64,000 nucleotides of DNA from assembly GCF_004212635.1 (NCBI RefSeq), contig NZ_PSRT01000012.1, forward strand, positions 1-64,000, read 5' to 3'. Position 1 is the first letter of the stretch. Each line of letters opens with the position of its first letter. The stretch is from Bradyrhizobium genosp. SA-3 (GTDB lineage Bacteria > Pseudomonadota > Alphaproteobacteria > Rhizobiales > Xanthobacteraceae). Under the pieces are notes generated by a model. It saw only the letters and a list, made by a program, of their open reading frames with translations, was not told the DNA's origin and did not search any database. The position numbers and the translations under genes are program-made. Shown one piece after another: positions 10,489-18,624 of this stretch.

Positions 10489-11772
10489 GTGGCCATTCAC
10501 ATTATTGATAGGCGCCTGAATCCAGGCGGCAAGAGTCTTGAGAACCGGCAGCGGTTCTTGCGTCGGGCCAAATCCCTGGTGCAGGGCGCCGTCAAGAAGA
10601 CCTCGCAGGAACGCGACATCAAGGATGTCCTGGAGGGTGGTGAGGTCACGATCCCGCTCGACGGCATGCACGAGCCGCGCTTCCGCCGCGAGGGCGGCAC
10701 GCGCGACATGGTGCTGCCCGGAAACAAGAAGTTCATCGAGGGCGACTATCTCCAGCGCTCCGGCCAGGGCAGCGCCAAGGACTCCGGTCCCGGCGAAGGC
10801 GACAGCGAGGACGCCTTCCGCTTCGTGCTGAGCCGCGACGAGTTCGTCGACCTCTTCCTCGACGACCTCGAACTGCCCGATCTTGCCAAGCGCAAGATCG
10901 CGCAGACCGAGAGCGAGGGCATCCAGCGCGCCGGCTACACCACCTCGGGCTCGCCCGCCAACATCTCGGTGAGCCGGACGGTGCAGCTCGCGCTCGCCCG
11001 CCGCATCGCGCTCCGCCGTCCCCGCAAGAGCGAGATCGATGAGCTGGAAGCCGAGATCGCCGCCTGCACTGACGAGGACGTCCGAGCCGAACTGCTGGCC
11101 AAGCTCGAAAAGCTGAAGGCGAAATCCAAGCGCATCCCCTTCATCGACCCGCTCGACATCCGCTACCGCCGCTTCGAGACGGTGCCGCGGCCGGTGGCGC
11201 AGGCCGTGATGTTCTGCCTGATGGACGTCTCGGGCTCGATGTCCGAGCACATGAAGGATCTGGCCAAGCGCTTCTACATGCTGCTCTACGTGTTCCTGAA
11301 GCGCCGCTACAAGCATGTCGAGATCGTCTTCATCCGCCACACCGACCGCGCCGAGGAAGTCGACGAGCAGACCTTCTTCTACGGCCCGGCCTCGGGCGGC
11401 ACGCTGGTCTCCAGCGCGCTCCAGGCGATGCACGAGATCGTGCGCGAGCGCTTCAATCCGGCGGACTGGAACATCTACGCCGCGCAAGCCTCCGACGGCG
11501 ACAATTCCTATTCCGACGGCGAGCTCACGGGCCTGCTGCTGACCGACAAGATCCTGCCGGTCTGCCAGTTCTTTGCCTATCTCGAGGTCGGCGAGTCCGG
11601 CGGCAGCGCCTTCGATCTCTCCGACTCCTCGCTCTGGACCCTCTATGAACGCCTGCGCAGCGGCGGCGCATCGCTCTCGATGCGCAAGGTCTCGGAGCGC
11701 AGCGAGATCTTTCCGGTGTTCCACGACCTGTTCCAGCGCCGCGAAACCAGCCAGGAGAAGGCCGCTCCATGA
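10489..11772 (+). CDS. yeaH: DUF444 family protein (YeaH-like, VWA fold)
   Basis: 427 residues, as in E. coli YeaH. It starts with a basic stretch beginning IIDRRLNPGGKS that is typical of the family. A metal-ion-dependent adhesion-like motif MDVSGSMSE sits near residue 245 in a von Willebrand A-type fold. The start is GTG at 10489, 13 bases after prkA. Function is not firmly known; it is always found with PrkA and SpoVR and probably forms a complex with them. It overlaps spoVR by four bases (ATGA). Confidence 0.93.
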   Translation: MAIHIIDRRLNPGGKSLENRQRFLRRAKSLVQGAVKKTSQERDIKDVLEGGEVTIPLDGMHEPRFRREGGTRDMVLPGNKKFIEGDYLQRSGQGSAKDSGPGEGDSEDAFRFVLSRDEFVDLFLDDLELPDLAKRKIAQTESEGIQRAGYTTSGSPANISVSRTVQLALARRIALRRPRKSEIDELEAEIAACTDEDVRAELLAKLEKLKAKSKRIPFIDPLDIRYRRFETVPRPVAQAVMFCLMDVSGSMSEHMKDLAKRFYMLLYVFLKRRYKHVEIVFIRHTDRAEEVDEQTFFYGPASGGTLVSSALQAMHEIVRERFNPADWNIYAAQASDGDNSYSDGELTGLLLTDKILPVCQFFAYLEVGESGGSAFDLSDSSLWTLYERLRSGGASLSMRKVSERSEIFPVFHDLFQRRETSQEKAAP

Positions 11773-13307
11773 CGGAACGCTTGTTCGAAGGCGCGGATTG
11801 GGATTTTCGCACCTTGCAGCGCATCACCGATGCCTGCGAGGAGGTGGCGTTGAAAGATCTCGGCCTCGACGTCTATCCGAACCAGATCGAGGTCATCACC
11901 GCCGAGCAGATGCTGGATGCGTACTCGTCGGTCGGCATGCCCTTGTTCTACAAGCACTGGTCGTTCGGCAAGCATTTTGCGTTCCACGAGGCGTCCTATC
12001 GCAAGGGCCTGATGGGCCTTGCCTATGAGATCGTGATCAACTCCTCGCCGTGCATCTCCTACCTGATGGAGGAGAACACGGCGACGATGCAGACGCTGGT
12101 GATCGCGCATGCCGCCTTCGGCCACAATCACTTTTTCAAGAACAACTATCTGTTCAAGCAATGGACCGACGCCGACGGCATCCTGGATTATCTCGACTTC
12201 GCCAAGAATTATGTCGCGAGCTGTGAGGAGCGCTACGGCCGTATCGAGGTCGAGCGCACGCTCGACGCGGCGCACGCGCTGATGTCGCACGGCATCGACC
12301 GCTATCCCGGCAAGAAGAAGCTCGATTTGCGCGCCGAAGAGAAGCGGGCAGGGCGCCGCCGCCAGCATGAGGAGGAGGTCTTCAACGACCTCTGGCGCAC
12401 CACAGTCCCCAAGGGCGCTGCCAAGAGCCGGTCGGCGCTCTCGATCGAACGCCGCCGCAAGCTGCTCGGCCTGCCGCAGGAGAATTTGCTCTATTTCCTG
12501 GAGAAGAGCGCGCCGCGGCTGGCGCCGTGGCAGCGCGAGCTGCTGCGCATCGTCCGCCACATCGCGCAATATTTCTATCCGCAGAGCCAGACCAAGGTCA
12601 TGAACGAGGGGACGGCGACCTACGTCCACTACCGCATCATGACCATGCTGCACGAGCGAGGCCGCATCACCGACGGCAACTTCCTCGAATTCCTGGGATC
12701 GCACACCAATGTGGTGTTCCAGCCCGAGTTCGACGATCCACGCTTCTCCGGCTTCAACCCCTATGCGCTCGGCTTTGCCGTGATGCAGGACATCGAGCGC
12801 ATCGTCACCAAACCGGAAGACGAGGACCGCGAATGGTTCCCGGACATTGCCGGCAAGGGCGACGTGATGGGCGTGCTGCGCGACGTCTGGGCCAACTACC
12901 GCGACGAAAGTTTCATCGGCCAGTTCTTAAGCCCCAGGCTGATGCGGCACTTCCGCATGTTCCACCTGCATGACGATCCCGAGGAGCGCGCGGGGATCCG
13001 GGTCGACGCCATCCACGACGAGCGCGGCTTCCGCCGCGTCCGCCGTGAGCTGGCGCGCCAGCACGATGTCGGCTTCATCGACGCCAATATCGAGGTGGTC
13101 GACGTCGATCTCTCCGGCGACCGCCGGCTGATCCTGCATCACCACGTCATCAAGGGTTCGCAGCTCAATGAGACCGACGCCAAACGCGTGCTTCAGCACC
13201 TGGCCGATCTCTGGACCTACGACGTCTCGCTGATCGAGGTCGACGCCAACGACAAGGTCCTGCGCGAATACGTCGTGAGCCCGCGCCCAATCCCGGCGGC
13301 AGCTTGA
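11769..13307 (+). CDS. spoVR: SpoVR family protein (YcgB-like)
   Basis: 512 residues, close to E. coli YcgB (510). Family hallmarks are visible: WSFGKHF near 60, a HNHFFKNN segment, NEGTATYVHY near 280, and the NPYALGF segment near 330. The name comes from a Bacillus spore-cortex gene; in non-sporeformers the protein belongs to the general stress response. The ATG overlaps the DUF444 stop codon, so the three genes are translationally coupled behind the EcfG promoter. Confidence 0.94.
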   Translation: MTERLFEGADWDFRTLQRITDACEEVALKDLGLDVYPNQIEVITAEQMLDAYSSVGMPLFYKHWSFGKHFAFHEASYRKGLMGLAYEIVINSSPCISYLMEENTATMQTLVIAHAAFGHNHFFKNNYLFKQWTDADGILDYLDFAKNYVASCEERYGRIEVERTLDAAHALMSHGIDRYPGKKKLDLRAEEKRAGRRRQHEEEVFNDLWRTTVPKGAAKSRSALSIERRRKLLGLPQENLLYFLEKSAPRLAPWQRELLRIVRHIAQYFYPQSQTKVMNEGTATYVHYRIMTMLHERGRITDGNFLEFLGSHTNVVFQPEFDDPRFSGFNPYALGFAVMQDIERIVTKPEDEDREWFPDIAGKGDVMGVLRDVWANYRDESFIGQFLSPRLMRHFRMFHLHDDPEERAGIRVDAIHDERGFRRVRRELARQHDVGFIDANIEVVDVDLSGDRRLILHHHVIKGSQLNETDAKRVLQHLADLWTYDVSLIEVDANDKVLREYVVSPRPIPAAA

Positions 13308-13364
13308 GGCCGCGGACTACGCCGGCGCTGCTTTGTTGAATCGACGCGAGCCGAGGACGCAGTT

Positions 13365-13519
13365 TCACCTCTCCCGTAGGGAGAGGTCGGATCGCATCGT
13401 AAGATGCGATCCGGGTGAGGGGTTACGGTCTCACTGAATGCCGCGGCCCCTCACCCGGATTGCTCAGGCGCGCAATTGCGCGCCATAGCAATCCGACCTC
13501 TCCCCGCTGGGGAGAGGTG
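13365..13519. repeat. Dispersed hairpin repeat (long version)
   Basis: Flanking arms TCACCTCTCCC...GGGAGAGGT and ACCTCTCCCC...GGGGAGAGGTG enclose a central inverted pair (GATCCGGGTGAGGGG and its near-complement CCCCTCACCCGGAT). Two smaller palindromes (GGATCGCATC-GTAA-GATGCGATCC and GGCGCGCAATTGCGCGCC-like) sit inside. It lies between spoVR and the convergent DUF1801 gene and closely resembles 58247-58402. Confidence 0.8.
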
Positions 13520-13542
13520 TACTCCGCGGTGATCATCGTATC

Positions 13543-13989
13543 CTAGGTCGATCGTTTGGCCGGCTTATTCGTGGCCTTGGACGCATTCAACTCCACGGCC
13601 GCGCGAATGAGCGCCTTCAACGCCTTCTCGTTGATTTGCTCGCCCTCGCGAATATCGATCGCGCGGCGCACGTTGCCGTCGAGGCTGGAGTTGAACAGGC
13701 CAGCCGGATCCTCCAGCGCCGCGCCCTTGGCAAAGGTCATCTTCACCACTTCCTTGTAGGTCTCGCCGGTGCAGATGATGCCGTCGTGCTCCCACACCGG
13801 AACGCCGCGCCATTTCCATTCCTCGACGACATCAGGATCGGCCTCCTTGATCAGTTCGCGAATTCGCCCCAGCATCTCGCCGCGCCAGTCGCCGAGTTCC
13901 TTGATCCTGCCGTCGATCAGCTTGGAGGAGGAAGCCCCATTCGCTTCCTTCGCGCCGGCCTTCTTCGCCGTCACAGCCTTCTTCATCAT
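13543..13989 (-). CDS. DUF1801 domain protein
   Basis: 148 residues from the ATG at 13989 (a second ATG follows directly); the longer open frame upstream is unlikely. The N-terminus is a Lys/Ala-rich tail. The DUF1801 core follows, with EEWKWRGVPVW, the GETYKEVVKMTFAKGA segment and a C-terminal helix. Members are small, possibly iron-carrier-related or YdhG-like; biochemical role unknown. Last gene of a minus-strand group headed by the ArsR regulator at 14984. Confidence 0.8.
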   Translation of the reverse strand: MMKKAVTAKKAGAKEANGASSSKLIDGRIKELGDWRGEMLGRIRELIKEADPDVVEEWKWRGVPVWEHDGIICTGETYKEVVKMTFAKGAALEDPAGLFNSSLDGNVRRAIDIREGEQINEKALKALIRAAVELNASKATNKPAKRST

Positions 13990-13999
13990 CTCGCCTCGT

Positions 14000-14203
14000 T
14001 CACGCGTTGCTGCGGCTGACATAGGGCCGCGCGAACAGATATAGCCCGGTCGCAAGCAATGGAATGAGTGGGACGAGCGCCAGGAAGCCGATCCACACGG
14101 CCTGGACCTGCGTGATCATCGCCACGATGTTGGCGATGACGGCGAGCGTGAAAGCCATCGACAGCCAGCGATGAATCTGCCGAATCCACATGTGTGTGCT
14201 CAT
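14000..14203 (-). CDS. Small two-helix membrane protein
   Basis: 67 residues with two hydrophobic helices (about 13-33 and 37-57) after a short N-terminus MSTHMWIRQIH; the C-terminal tail is short and basic. An AGGAGGT-like ribosome site lies just upstream of the ATG. It sits 41 bases downstream of the SRPBCC gene in the same orientation, so it is probably co-transcribed with the ArsR/SRPBCC pair. No named function; resembles short conserved membrane proteins found in such operons. Confidence 0.7.
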   Translation of the reverse strand: MSTHMWIRQIHRWLSMAFTLAVIANIVAMITQVQAVWIGFLALVPLIPLLATGLYLFARPYVSRSNA

Positions 14204-14244
14204 TGGACCTCCTTTGAAAATGATCGGAATGGATCGCGAGGGAG

Positions 14245-14664
14245 CTAGTCTGCCCGTGCCAGCAGCTCGTCGAGCTTGGCAAAAAACTGCTTCCAGCCGG
14301 CATGTGCGCCGCCATAAGCCTGCTTCTGCGTCGGGCTGAAGCCCGCTTGCTCGACGCGCAGATGCGTGCCGGCGCCGGTCGGCGTCAGCGTGAAGGTCAC
14401 GACGCTTTTCAGGTCGAACGCCGCATCCTCATGCGAGAAATTCCAGGTGTAGGCGAGCGTCTTCTGCGGCTCGATGGTGAGCACCTCGCAGTCCAGCACG
14501 CCGCCCCATTCGCCGCGAAGATTGAAGCGATGGCCGACGACCGGCTTGAAGTCGTTCTTCATCAGCCATTCCTCGATCAGATGCGGCTGCGTCAGCGCGC
14601 GCCAGATCCGCTCCGCCGGAAAGGCAAATTCGCGTTCAACGATTACGGAGCGTGTTTCGGTCAT
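14245..14664 (-). CDS. SRPBCC / AHSA1 family protein
   Basis: 139 residues with the START-like AHSA1 pattern: REFAFPAERIWRALT near the N-terminus, a central LAYTWNF segment, and a C-terminal AGWKQFFAKLDELL helix. This fold binds hydrophobic ligands; in ArsR-linked pairs the role is unknown. Its ATG overlaps the ArsR stop by four bases (ATGA), so expression is coupled to that regulator. Confidence 0.88.
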   Translation of the reverse strand: MTETRSVIVEREFAFPAERIWRALTQPHLIEEWLMKNDFKPVVGHRFNLRGEWGGVLDCEVLTIEPQKTLAYTWNFSHEDAAFDLKSVVTFTLTPTGAGTHLRVEQAGFSPTQKQAYGGAHAGWKQFFAKLDELLARAD

Positions 14665-14984
14665 TGGTCCATCCTCTTCAGGAGATCGTCGAGCGCGTCG
14701 AGCCGGTTCTGCCAGAACCCGGCCATCTGGCTGGTCCAGTCGATCAGCGGATTGAGCGCACCGGGCTGCGCACTGTAATGGGTCTGGCGTCCTTCATGGC
14801 GGTCGCGCACGAGGCCGGCCTGCTTTAGGGCGCCGAGATGCTTCGAGACCGCCGGCTGGGACACGCCGGATTTCACCGTCAGTGCCCCCACCGTCTGTTC
14901 GCCCTCCCGGCACAGCCGTTCGAAGAGCGCCCGCCGGGTCGGATCGGCGAGCGTCCTGAACAGGAGGTCATGCGCGGCGGACAT
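14661..14984 (-). CDS. ArsR-family transcriptional regulator (SRPBCC-linked type)
   Basis: 107-residue winged-helix repressor. The recognition helix region reads SQPAVSKHLGALKQAG, followed by the wing RHEGRQTHYSA. It lacks the paired cysteines of the classical metal-binding ArsR alpha-3 site, so it is probably not a metal sensor. Two perfect CCATAAC-N6-GTTATGG operators start eight bases upstream of its ATG, pointing to autoregulation of the whole minus-strand operon. Confidence 0.92.
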   Translation of the reverse strand: MSAAHDLLFRTLADPTRRALFERLCREGEQTVGALTVKSGVSQPAVSKHLGALKQAGLVRDRHEGRQTHYSAQPGALNPLIDWTSQMAGFWQNRLDALDDLLKRMDQ

Positions 14985-14991
14985 GGGAGAT

Positions 14992-15037
14992 CCATAACTG
15001 GTAAGTTATGGATTAACCCATAACCACAGGGTTATGG
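14992..15037. promoter_or_regulatory. Tandem ArsR operator (two perfect inverted repeats)
   Basis: CCATAAC-N6-GTTATGG occurs twice: 14992-15011 and 15018-15037. Arms are identical in both copies; spacers are TGGTAA and CACAGG. Dyad centres are 26 bases apart, about two and a half helical turns. Position directly before the ArsR gene indicates it is the repressor's own binding site. Confidence 0.85.
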
Positions 15038-15084
15038 ATGAGTCAAGCGCGAGGATGTGGCTCTCGCTCGCGCAACGCGCTCCG

Positions 15085-15174
15085 CCGTCATTGCGAGCGT
15101 AGCGAAGCAATCCAGAATTCCTCCTCAGAGACAGCCTGGATTGCTTCGTCGCAAGGGCTCCTCGCGATGACGGA
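15085..15174. repeat. Dispersed inverted repeat (ATTGCGAG...GCAATGAC family, copy 1)
   Basis: Outer arms GTCATTGCGAGCG and CTCGCGATGAC, with an inner pair GCAATCCAG and CTGGATTGC. Copies also lie at 29212-29301, 31569-31658 and 39786-39910. The short frame across it is non-coding. Confidence 0.85.
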
Positions 15175-15197
15175 GAACGTGGCGGCGCCGCGCAGCC

Positions 15198-15647
15198 TTA
15201 CGGCCGCAAGTACAAATACCCCTGCGCCTGCAGCTCAGCCAAACGGACCACGCCGCCTTTCTCTGCGCTGACGAAGCCCGGCAACAGCTCCTTCAGTGAG
15301 ACGTTCTGCGCCTTCATCGTGTTGCCGCAGGCGGCGAGCTCGACGCCGTCCTTGGAGAAGTCACCGACACCCTTGCTGACCTCGGGGTTGGCCTGCGCCG
15401 CGTGAAACGCCTTCAGCGCCGGTCCGTGGATCACCAGCGCGATCGTGACATGGTCGGGACCACCGACGCCGTCGATGTGGTTCTGGATGTTGCCGAGCAC
15501 GAAATTGACCTTCTCGGCGTCGCTGAGGTGATAGGCCACCTTGAGCTTGTTGCTCACGCTGGCCTCAGTGGCGGCTTGTGCATGCGAAGCGCCAAACGCC
15601 GCACCCAGGGCCGAGACGGCGCTCCACAAGATGTTCCGGCGATTCAT
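15198..15647 (-). CDS. Exported DsrE-family protein
   Basis: 149 residues from the ATG at 15647 (GGGAG upstream). The first 25 or so residues form a signal peptide (MNRRNILW, hydrophobic core, AHAQA-like cleavage site); the paired Arg might allow Tat export. The mature part resembles DsrE/YchN-like folds: VIHGPALKAF, then a single Cys in ELAACGNTM near residue 105. The conserved Cys suggests sulfur or thiol chemistry in the periplasm, but that is inference. Confidence 0.78.
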   Translation of the reverse strand: MNRRNILWSAVSALGAAFGASHAQAATEASVSNKLKVAYHLSDAEKVNFVLGNIQNHIDGVGGPDHVTIALVIHGPALKAFHAAQANPEVSKGVGDFSKDGVELAACGNTMKAQNVSLKELLPGFVSAEKGGVVRLAELQAQGYLYLRP

Positions 15648-15684
15648 GGCGATCTCCCTCGACCAAGACTTTGCCGGACACATA

Positions 15685-16305
15685 TCATTTGTGACGCAGC
15701 GCGGCGAGTTCCTTGCGGTCGGTCACGAGCGAAGCGCACTCGCTATTGTCGGTACGGTTGAGGCGGAAGATCTTGTCGTCGGCGCCGGCGACCAGCGATT
15801 GCTCGGCCTCATCATCCGGCTTGTTGTTCTGCCAGACCCTGACCTGTTCGAGCCGGATGATCGCGGACTTGTTGTCCTTGGAGAGCGCCACCTCGATCCC
15901 GCCGCCCTCGCAGTCGACGCCGCAGCCCATGCGGACCTCGTCCCCCTGACTGAGAAGCACTGCATGACTGCCGCACGAGCCGCTGGAGTCGAAATCGCCC
16001 GAGCGATGGCGATAGCGAAAACCGAGGCGGAAGGAATTGTGCAGCTGCTTGTCTTCCTTGTCGGTTTCCGCCGAGATCAACAGCTTCATGGAAGCGACTT
16101 TCTGCTTGGGATGCCGCGCCAGATGCTCGGCATCGTAGCGGCGGACGAAGCAGGCATAGGCCTTGTCAGCAGGCGCCCCCGCATAGAGCCGCGCATTGAA
16201 GGCGTCGGCTTCTGCCTTTGTGGTCTCCCGGACCTTGTCCTCATCGGCGTGGGCGACGCTGGTTAGCGCAGCCAAAGTGAGGGCAGCAAAGATGGAGAGC
16301 TTCAT
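15685..16305 (-). CDS. Exported protein of unknown function
   Basis: 206 residues from the ATG at 16305, chosen because a clean signal peptide (MKLSIFAALTLAALTSVAHA) begins there; the open frame extends to 16473 without support. The mature protein has four cysteines, in the segments AYACFVRR, SSGSCGSH and GCGVDCEGG, and a fifth in NSECAS, which suggests disulfides in the periplasm. I do not recognise the family. It is just upstream of the exported DsrE protein in the same direction and divergent from the cyclase gene. Confidence 0.72.
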   Translation of the reverse strand: MKLSIFAALTLAALTSVAHADEDKVRETTKAEADAFNARLYAGAPADKAYACFVRRYDAEHLARHPKQKVASMKLLISAETDKEDKQLHNSFRLGFRYRHRSGDFDSSGSCGSHAVLLSQGDEVRMGCGVDCEGGGIEVALSKDNKSAIIRLEQVRVWQNNKPDDEAEQSLVAGADDKIFRLNRTDNSECASLVTDRKELAALRHK

Positions 16306-16630
16306 GACAACCTCGAGCGCGTGACAACCTTGCCGCAGCAGGACAGAACTCCTGTCCGTTAGACGCAGGCGAGATGCATCGCGTTCAAGCTTCAGAAGTC
16401 GCTTCGTGCGACCATCGCGGCGCCGACTCGGGCCAGTGGCTTCGCGCCGGGCCTTAGTCATTGATGGGATCAAGAAGGTTCAAGCGGTGTAGCGCCTTGA
16501 TGCTTCGGAACCCGATGCCGGCAATTGCTGCGACATTGTCTTGGTTCGTCAATGTGATAGCTTTCACAGACGACCGCCTTTGGCAGTCGTAAGCTGGGAC
16601 TGCCTTGTTAAGTTTGTGGAGTCCCCCGCA

Positions 16631-18157
16631 ATGGGCGAAATTCGCAACTTCAGATCCGGAAATCAGGATGGGCCGCCTCCACGCGACTCCATGCCTCGCC
16701 GTCTCGCAGCAATCATCGTAGGCGACATCGCGTCCTACAGCCGCATGATGCAGGCCGACGAGGAGGGCACGCATGTCCGCGTCAAGCGGATCGAGCGCGA
16801 CCTCATCCAGCCCACCATCGTCGAGCATCATGGAACTCTGGTGAAGACGACGGGCGATGGCTTCATCGCCATCTTCGATAGCCCTGTTGAGGCCGTTCGC
16901 TGCAGCATCGTCATCCAGCAGAACCTCATCGGCCGCAACGCCTCGCTTCCGAAGCATTCGCGCCTCGAATACCGGATCGGCGTCAATCTCGGCGACGTGA
17001 TCGTGGAGCCGGACGATGTCTACGGCGACGGCGTCAACATCGCCACGCGCATCGAGGGCATTGCCGAGCCCGGTCAGGTCTATATCTCGGGCGCGATCTA
17101 CGAGCAGATCAAGCACAAGGTGGTGTGCGGCTATGAGTCGCTCGGGGACCGCAAGGTCAAGAACATCACCGATCCGGTGCGCATCTATCGCGTGCTGCCG
17201 GATGCCGATGCGGTCGGCAGGACGCGAAGCCGGCGCGAGAATGTCCTGATCTTCCTCTTGGGCATCACAGTCTTGATGATTGCCACGGGCTCACTTTGGT
17301 ATTTGCTGACGCAGCCCGGCAGGATGGGCGAGCAGGCGGCCACGCCAACCGCTTCCCCGGCGGCGTCACCGATCCCGCAGCCGTCGCCGCGGGAAGCGGC
17401 GACGCAGACTCCACAACCATCCCCATCACTGGCTTCTGCCCCTCCGTCGTCGTCACCGGCCCCCAGCCCATCGGCGACGCCACCTCGCGAACCCGAGATG
17501 ATCGGCATTCGCGGCGGCAGCTTCGCGATGGGAAGCAATGACGATCCGACCGAACGGCCTGTCCACCAGGTCACGATCAAGCCGTTCTCGATCGGAAAAT
17601 ATCCGGTGACGGTGCAGGAATGGAACGAATGCGCCGCCGCCAAGGCGTGCGGATTCACCGCCACCGGCAAGGACGATACGCCCGTCAGCAATGTGAGCTG
17701 GACCGACGCGCAGCAATATGCCGCCTGGCTCGCGCAAGCGACGAAGAAGGCCTACCGGCTTCCGAGCGAAGCCGAATGGGAATATGCGGCGCGCGGCGGA
17801 ACGCAGACCAAATATTGGTGGGGCGACAAGCTCCAGCCGGGCATGGCCGGATGCAAGGATTGCGGTGATCTTGCGGCCGAGCAGCCGGCCAAGGTCGGCA
17901 GCTTCAAGCCCAATCCATTCGGGCTCTACGACATGGGCGGCGGCATCGATCAGTGGGTCGAAGACTGCTGGCACAGGATCTATCAGGGCGCGCCGAGCGA
18001 CGGCTCGGCATGGAGCAGCGCGGACTGCAGCTCTCATGTCCTGCGGTCGGGCTCCTGGAAGAACGATTCAAGATATGTCCGGCCGTCAAACCGCGATGGT
18101 TACGACACCAATGTCCGTTACCCCACGCATGGATTCCGTGTCGCACTCAGTCCGTGA
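16631..18157 (+). CDS. Class III adenylate/guanylate cyclase fused to a SUMF1-like domain
   Basis: 508 residues from the ATG at 16631. Residues about 25-190 form a class III cyclase with an intact site: metal Asp32 and Asp76, Lys72, and Asn136/Arg140 for transition-state binding. One membrane helix (about 198-219) follows, then a Pro/Ser/Thr-rich linker, then a formylglycine-generating-enzyme-like (SUMF1) domain (GGSFAMGS, LPSEAEWEYAARG, GFRVALSP). The predicted layout is cytosolic cyclase and periplasmic SUMF1 domain, which could be a sensor module because its order reverses the usual sensor-then-cyclase plan. The paired catalytic cysteines of true sulfatase-activating enzymes are not obvious. 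A secreted DUF4399 gene follows at once. Confidence 0.88.
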   Translation: MGEIRNFRSGNQDGPPPRDSMPRRLAAIIVGDIASYSRMMQADEEGTHVRVKRIERDLIQPTIVEHHGTLVKTTGDGFIAIFDSPVEAVRCSIVIQQNLIGRNASLPKHSRLEYRIGVNLGDVIVEPDDVYGDGVNIATRIEGIAEPGQVYISGAIYEQIKHKVVCGYESLGDRKVKNITDPVRIYRVLPDADAVGRTRSRRENVLIFLLGITVLMIATGSLWYLLTQPGRMGEQAATPTASPAASPIPQPSPREAATQTPQPSPSLASAPPSSSPAPSPSATPPREPEMIGIRGGSFAMGSNDDPTERPVHQVTIKPFSIGKYPVTVQEWNECAAAKACGFTATGKDDTPVSNVSWTDAQQYAAWLAQATKKAYRLPSEAEWEYAARGGTQTKYWWGDKLQPGMAGCKDCGDLAAEQPAKVGSFKPNPFGLYDMGGGIDQWVEDCWHRIYQGAPSDGSAWSSADCSSHVLRSGSWKNDSRYVRPSNRDGYDTNVRYPTHGFRVALSP

Positions 18158-18174
18158 GTGCTGGAGTAGATTTG

Positions 18175-18624
18175 ATGAAGATCATTTCCTGTGTCGCCCT
18201 GGCGGCCGCGATCGCATTGCTCCCGGGCGCGGCCTACTCGCAGGGCAAGAGCGCGCACAAGGACGCCAGACTCTATTTCATCACGCCGCATGACGGGCAG
18301 AAAGTTCGCGGTGGATTCTGGGTCCGGTTCGGCTTACGCAACATGGGCGTGACGCATGCTGGCGATGACTACCAGAACGCCGGTCATCACCATCTGCTGG
18401 TCGACGTCAACGATCCCATCGATCCCAAGGAGCCGATCCCGCAGGACAAGTCGCACCTGCATTTCGGTGCAGGGCAGACCGAAACCATGCTGGACCTTCC
18501 GCCGGGCACGCACACGCTGCAGCTGGTGCTCGGCGACGCCAAGCACTATCCGTTCGTACCGCCGGTCGTGTCGGAGAAGATCACGATTCGCGTCAGGCCG
18601 ACGGCTTCAGCGCGGAGTAAATGA
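18175..18624 (+). CDS. Exported DUF4399 protein
   Basis: 149 residues with a signal peptide (about 1-22, ending AAYSQ). The mature part is the DUF4399 fold: FITPHDGQKV, MGVTHAG, and the His-rich HHHLLVDV segment. Its role is unknown; the histidines suggest metal binding. It starts 17 bases after the cyclase-SUMF1 stop, so both are probably one transcript. Its stop codon directly abuts the stop of convergent korB (18622-18624 and 18625-18627). Confidence 0.85.
   Translation: MKIISCVALAAAIALLPGAAYSQGKSAHKDARLYFITPHDGQKVRGGFWVRFGLRNMGVTHAGDDYQNAGHHHLLVDVNDPIDPKEPIPQDKSHLHFGAGQTETMLDLPPGTHTLQLVLGDAKHYPFVPPVVSEKITIRVRPTASARSK

Noticed and set aside
15038-15271. Small frame containing HCERSEAIQ
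   Set aside because: This peptide is the translation of the dispersed ATTGCGAG repeat, not a gene.
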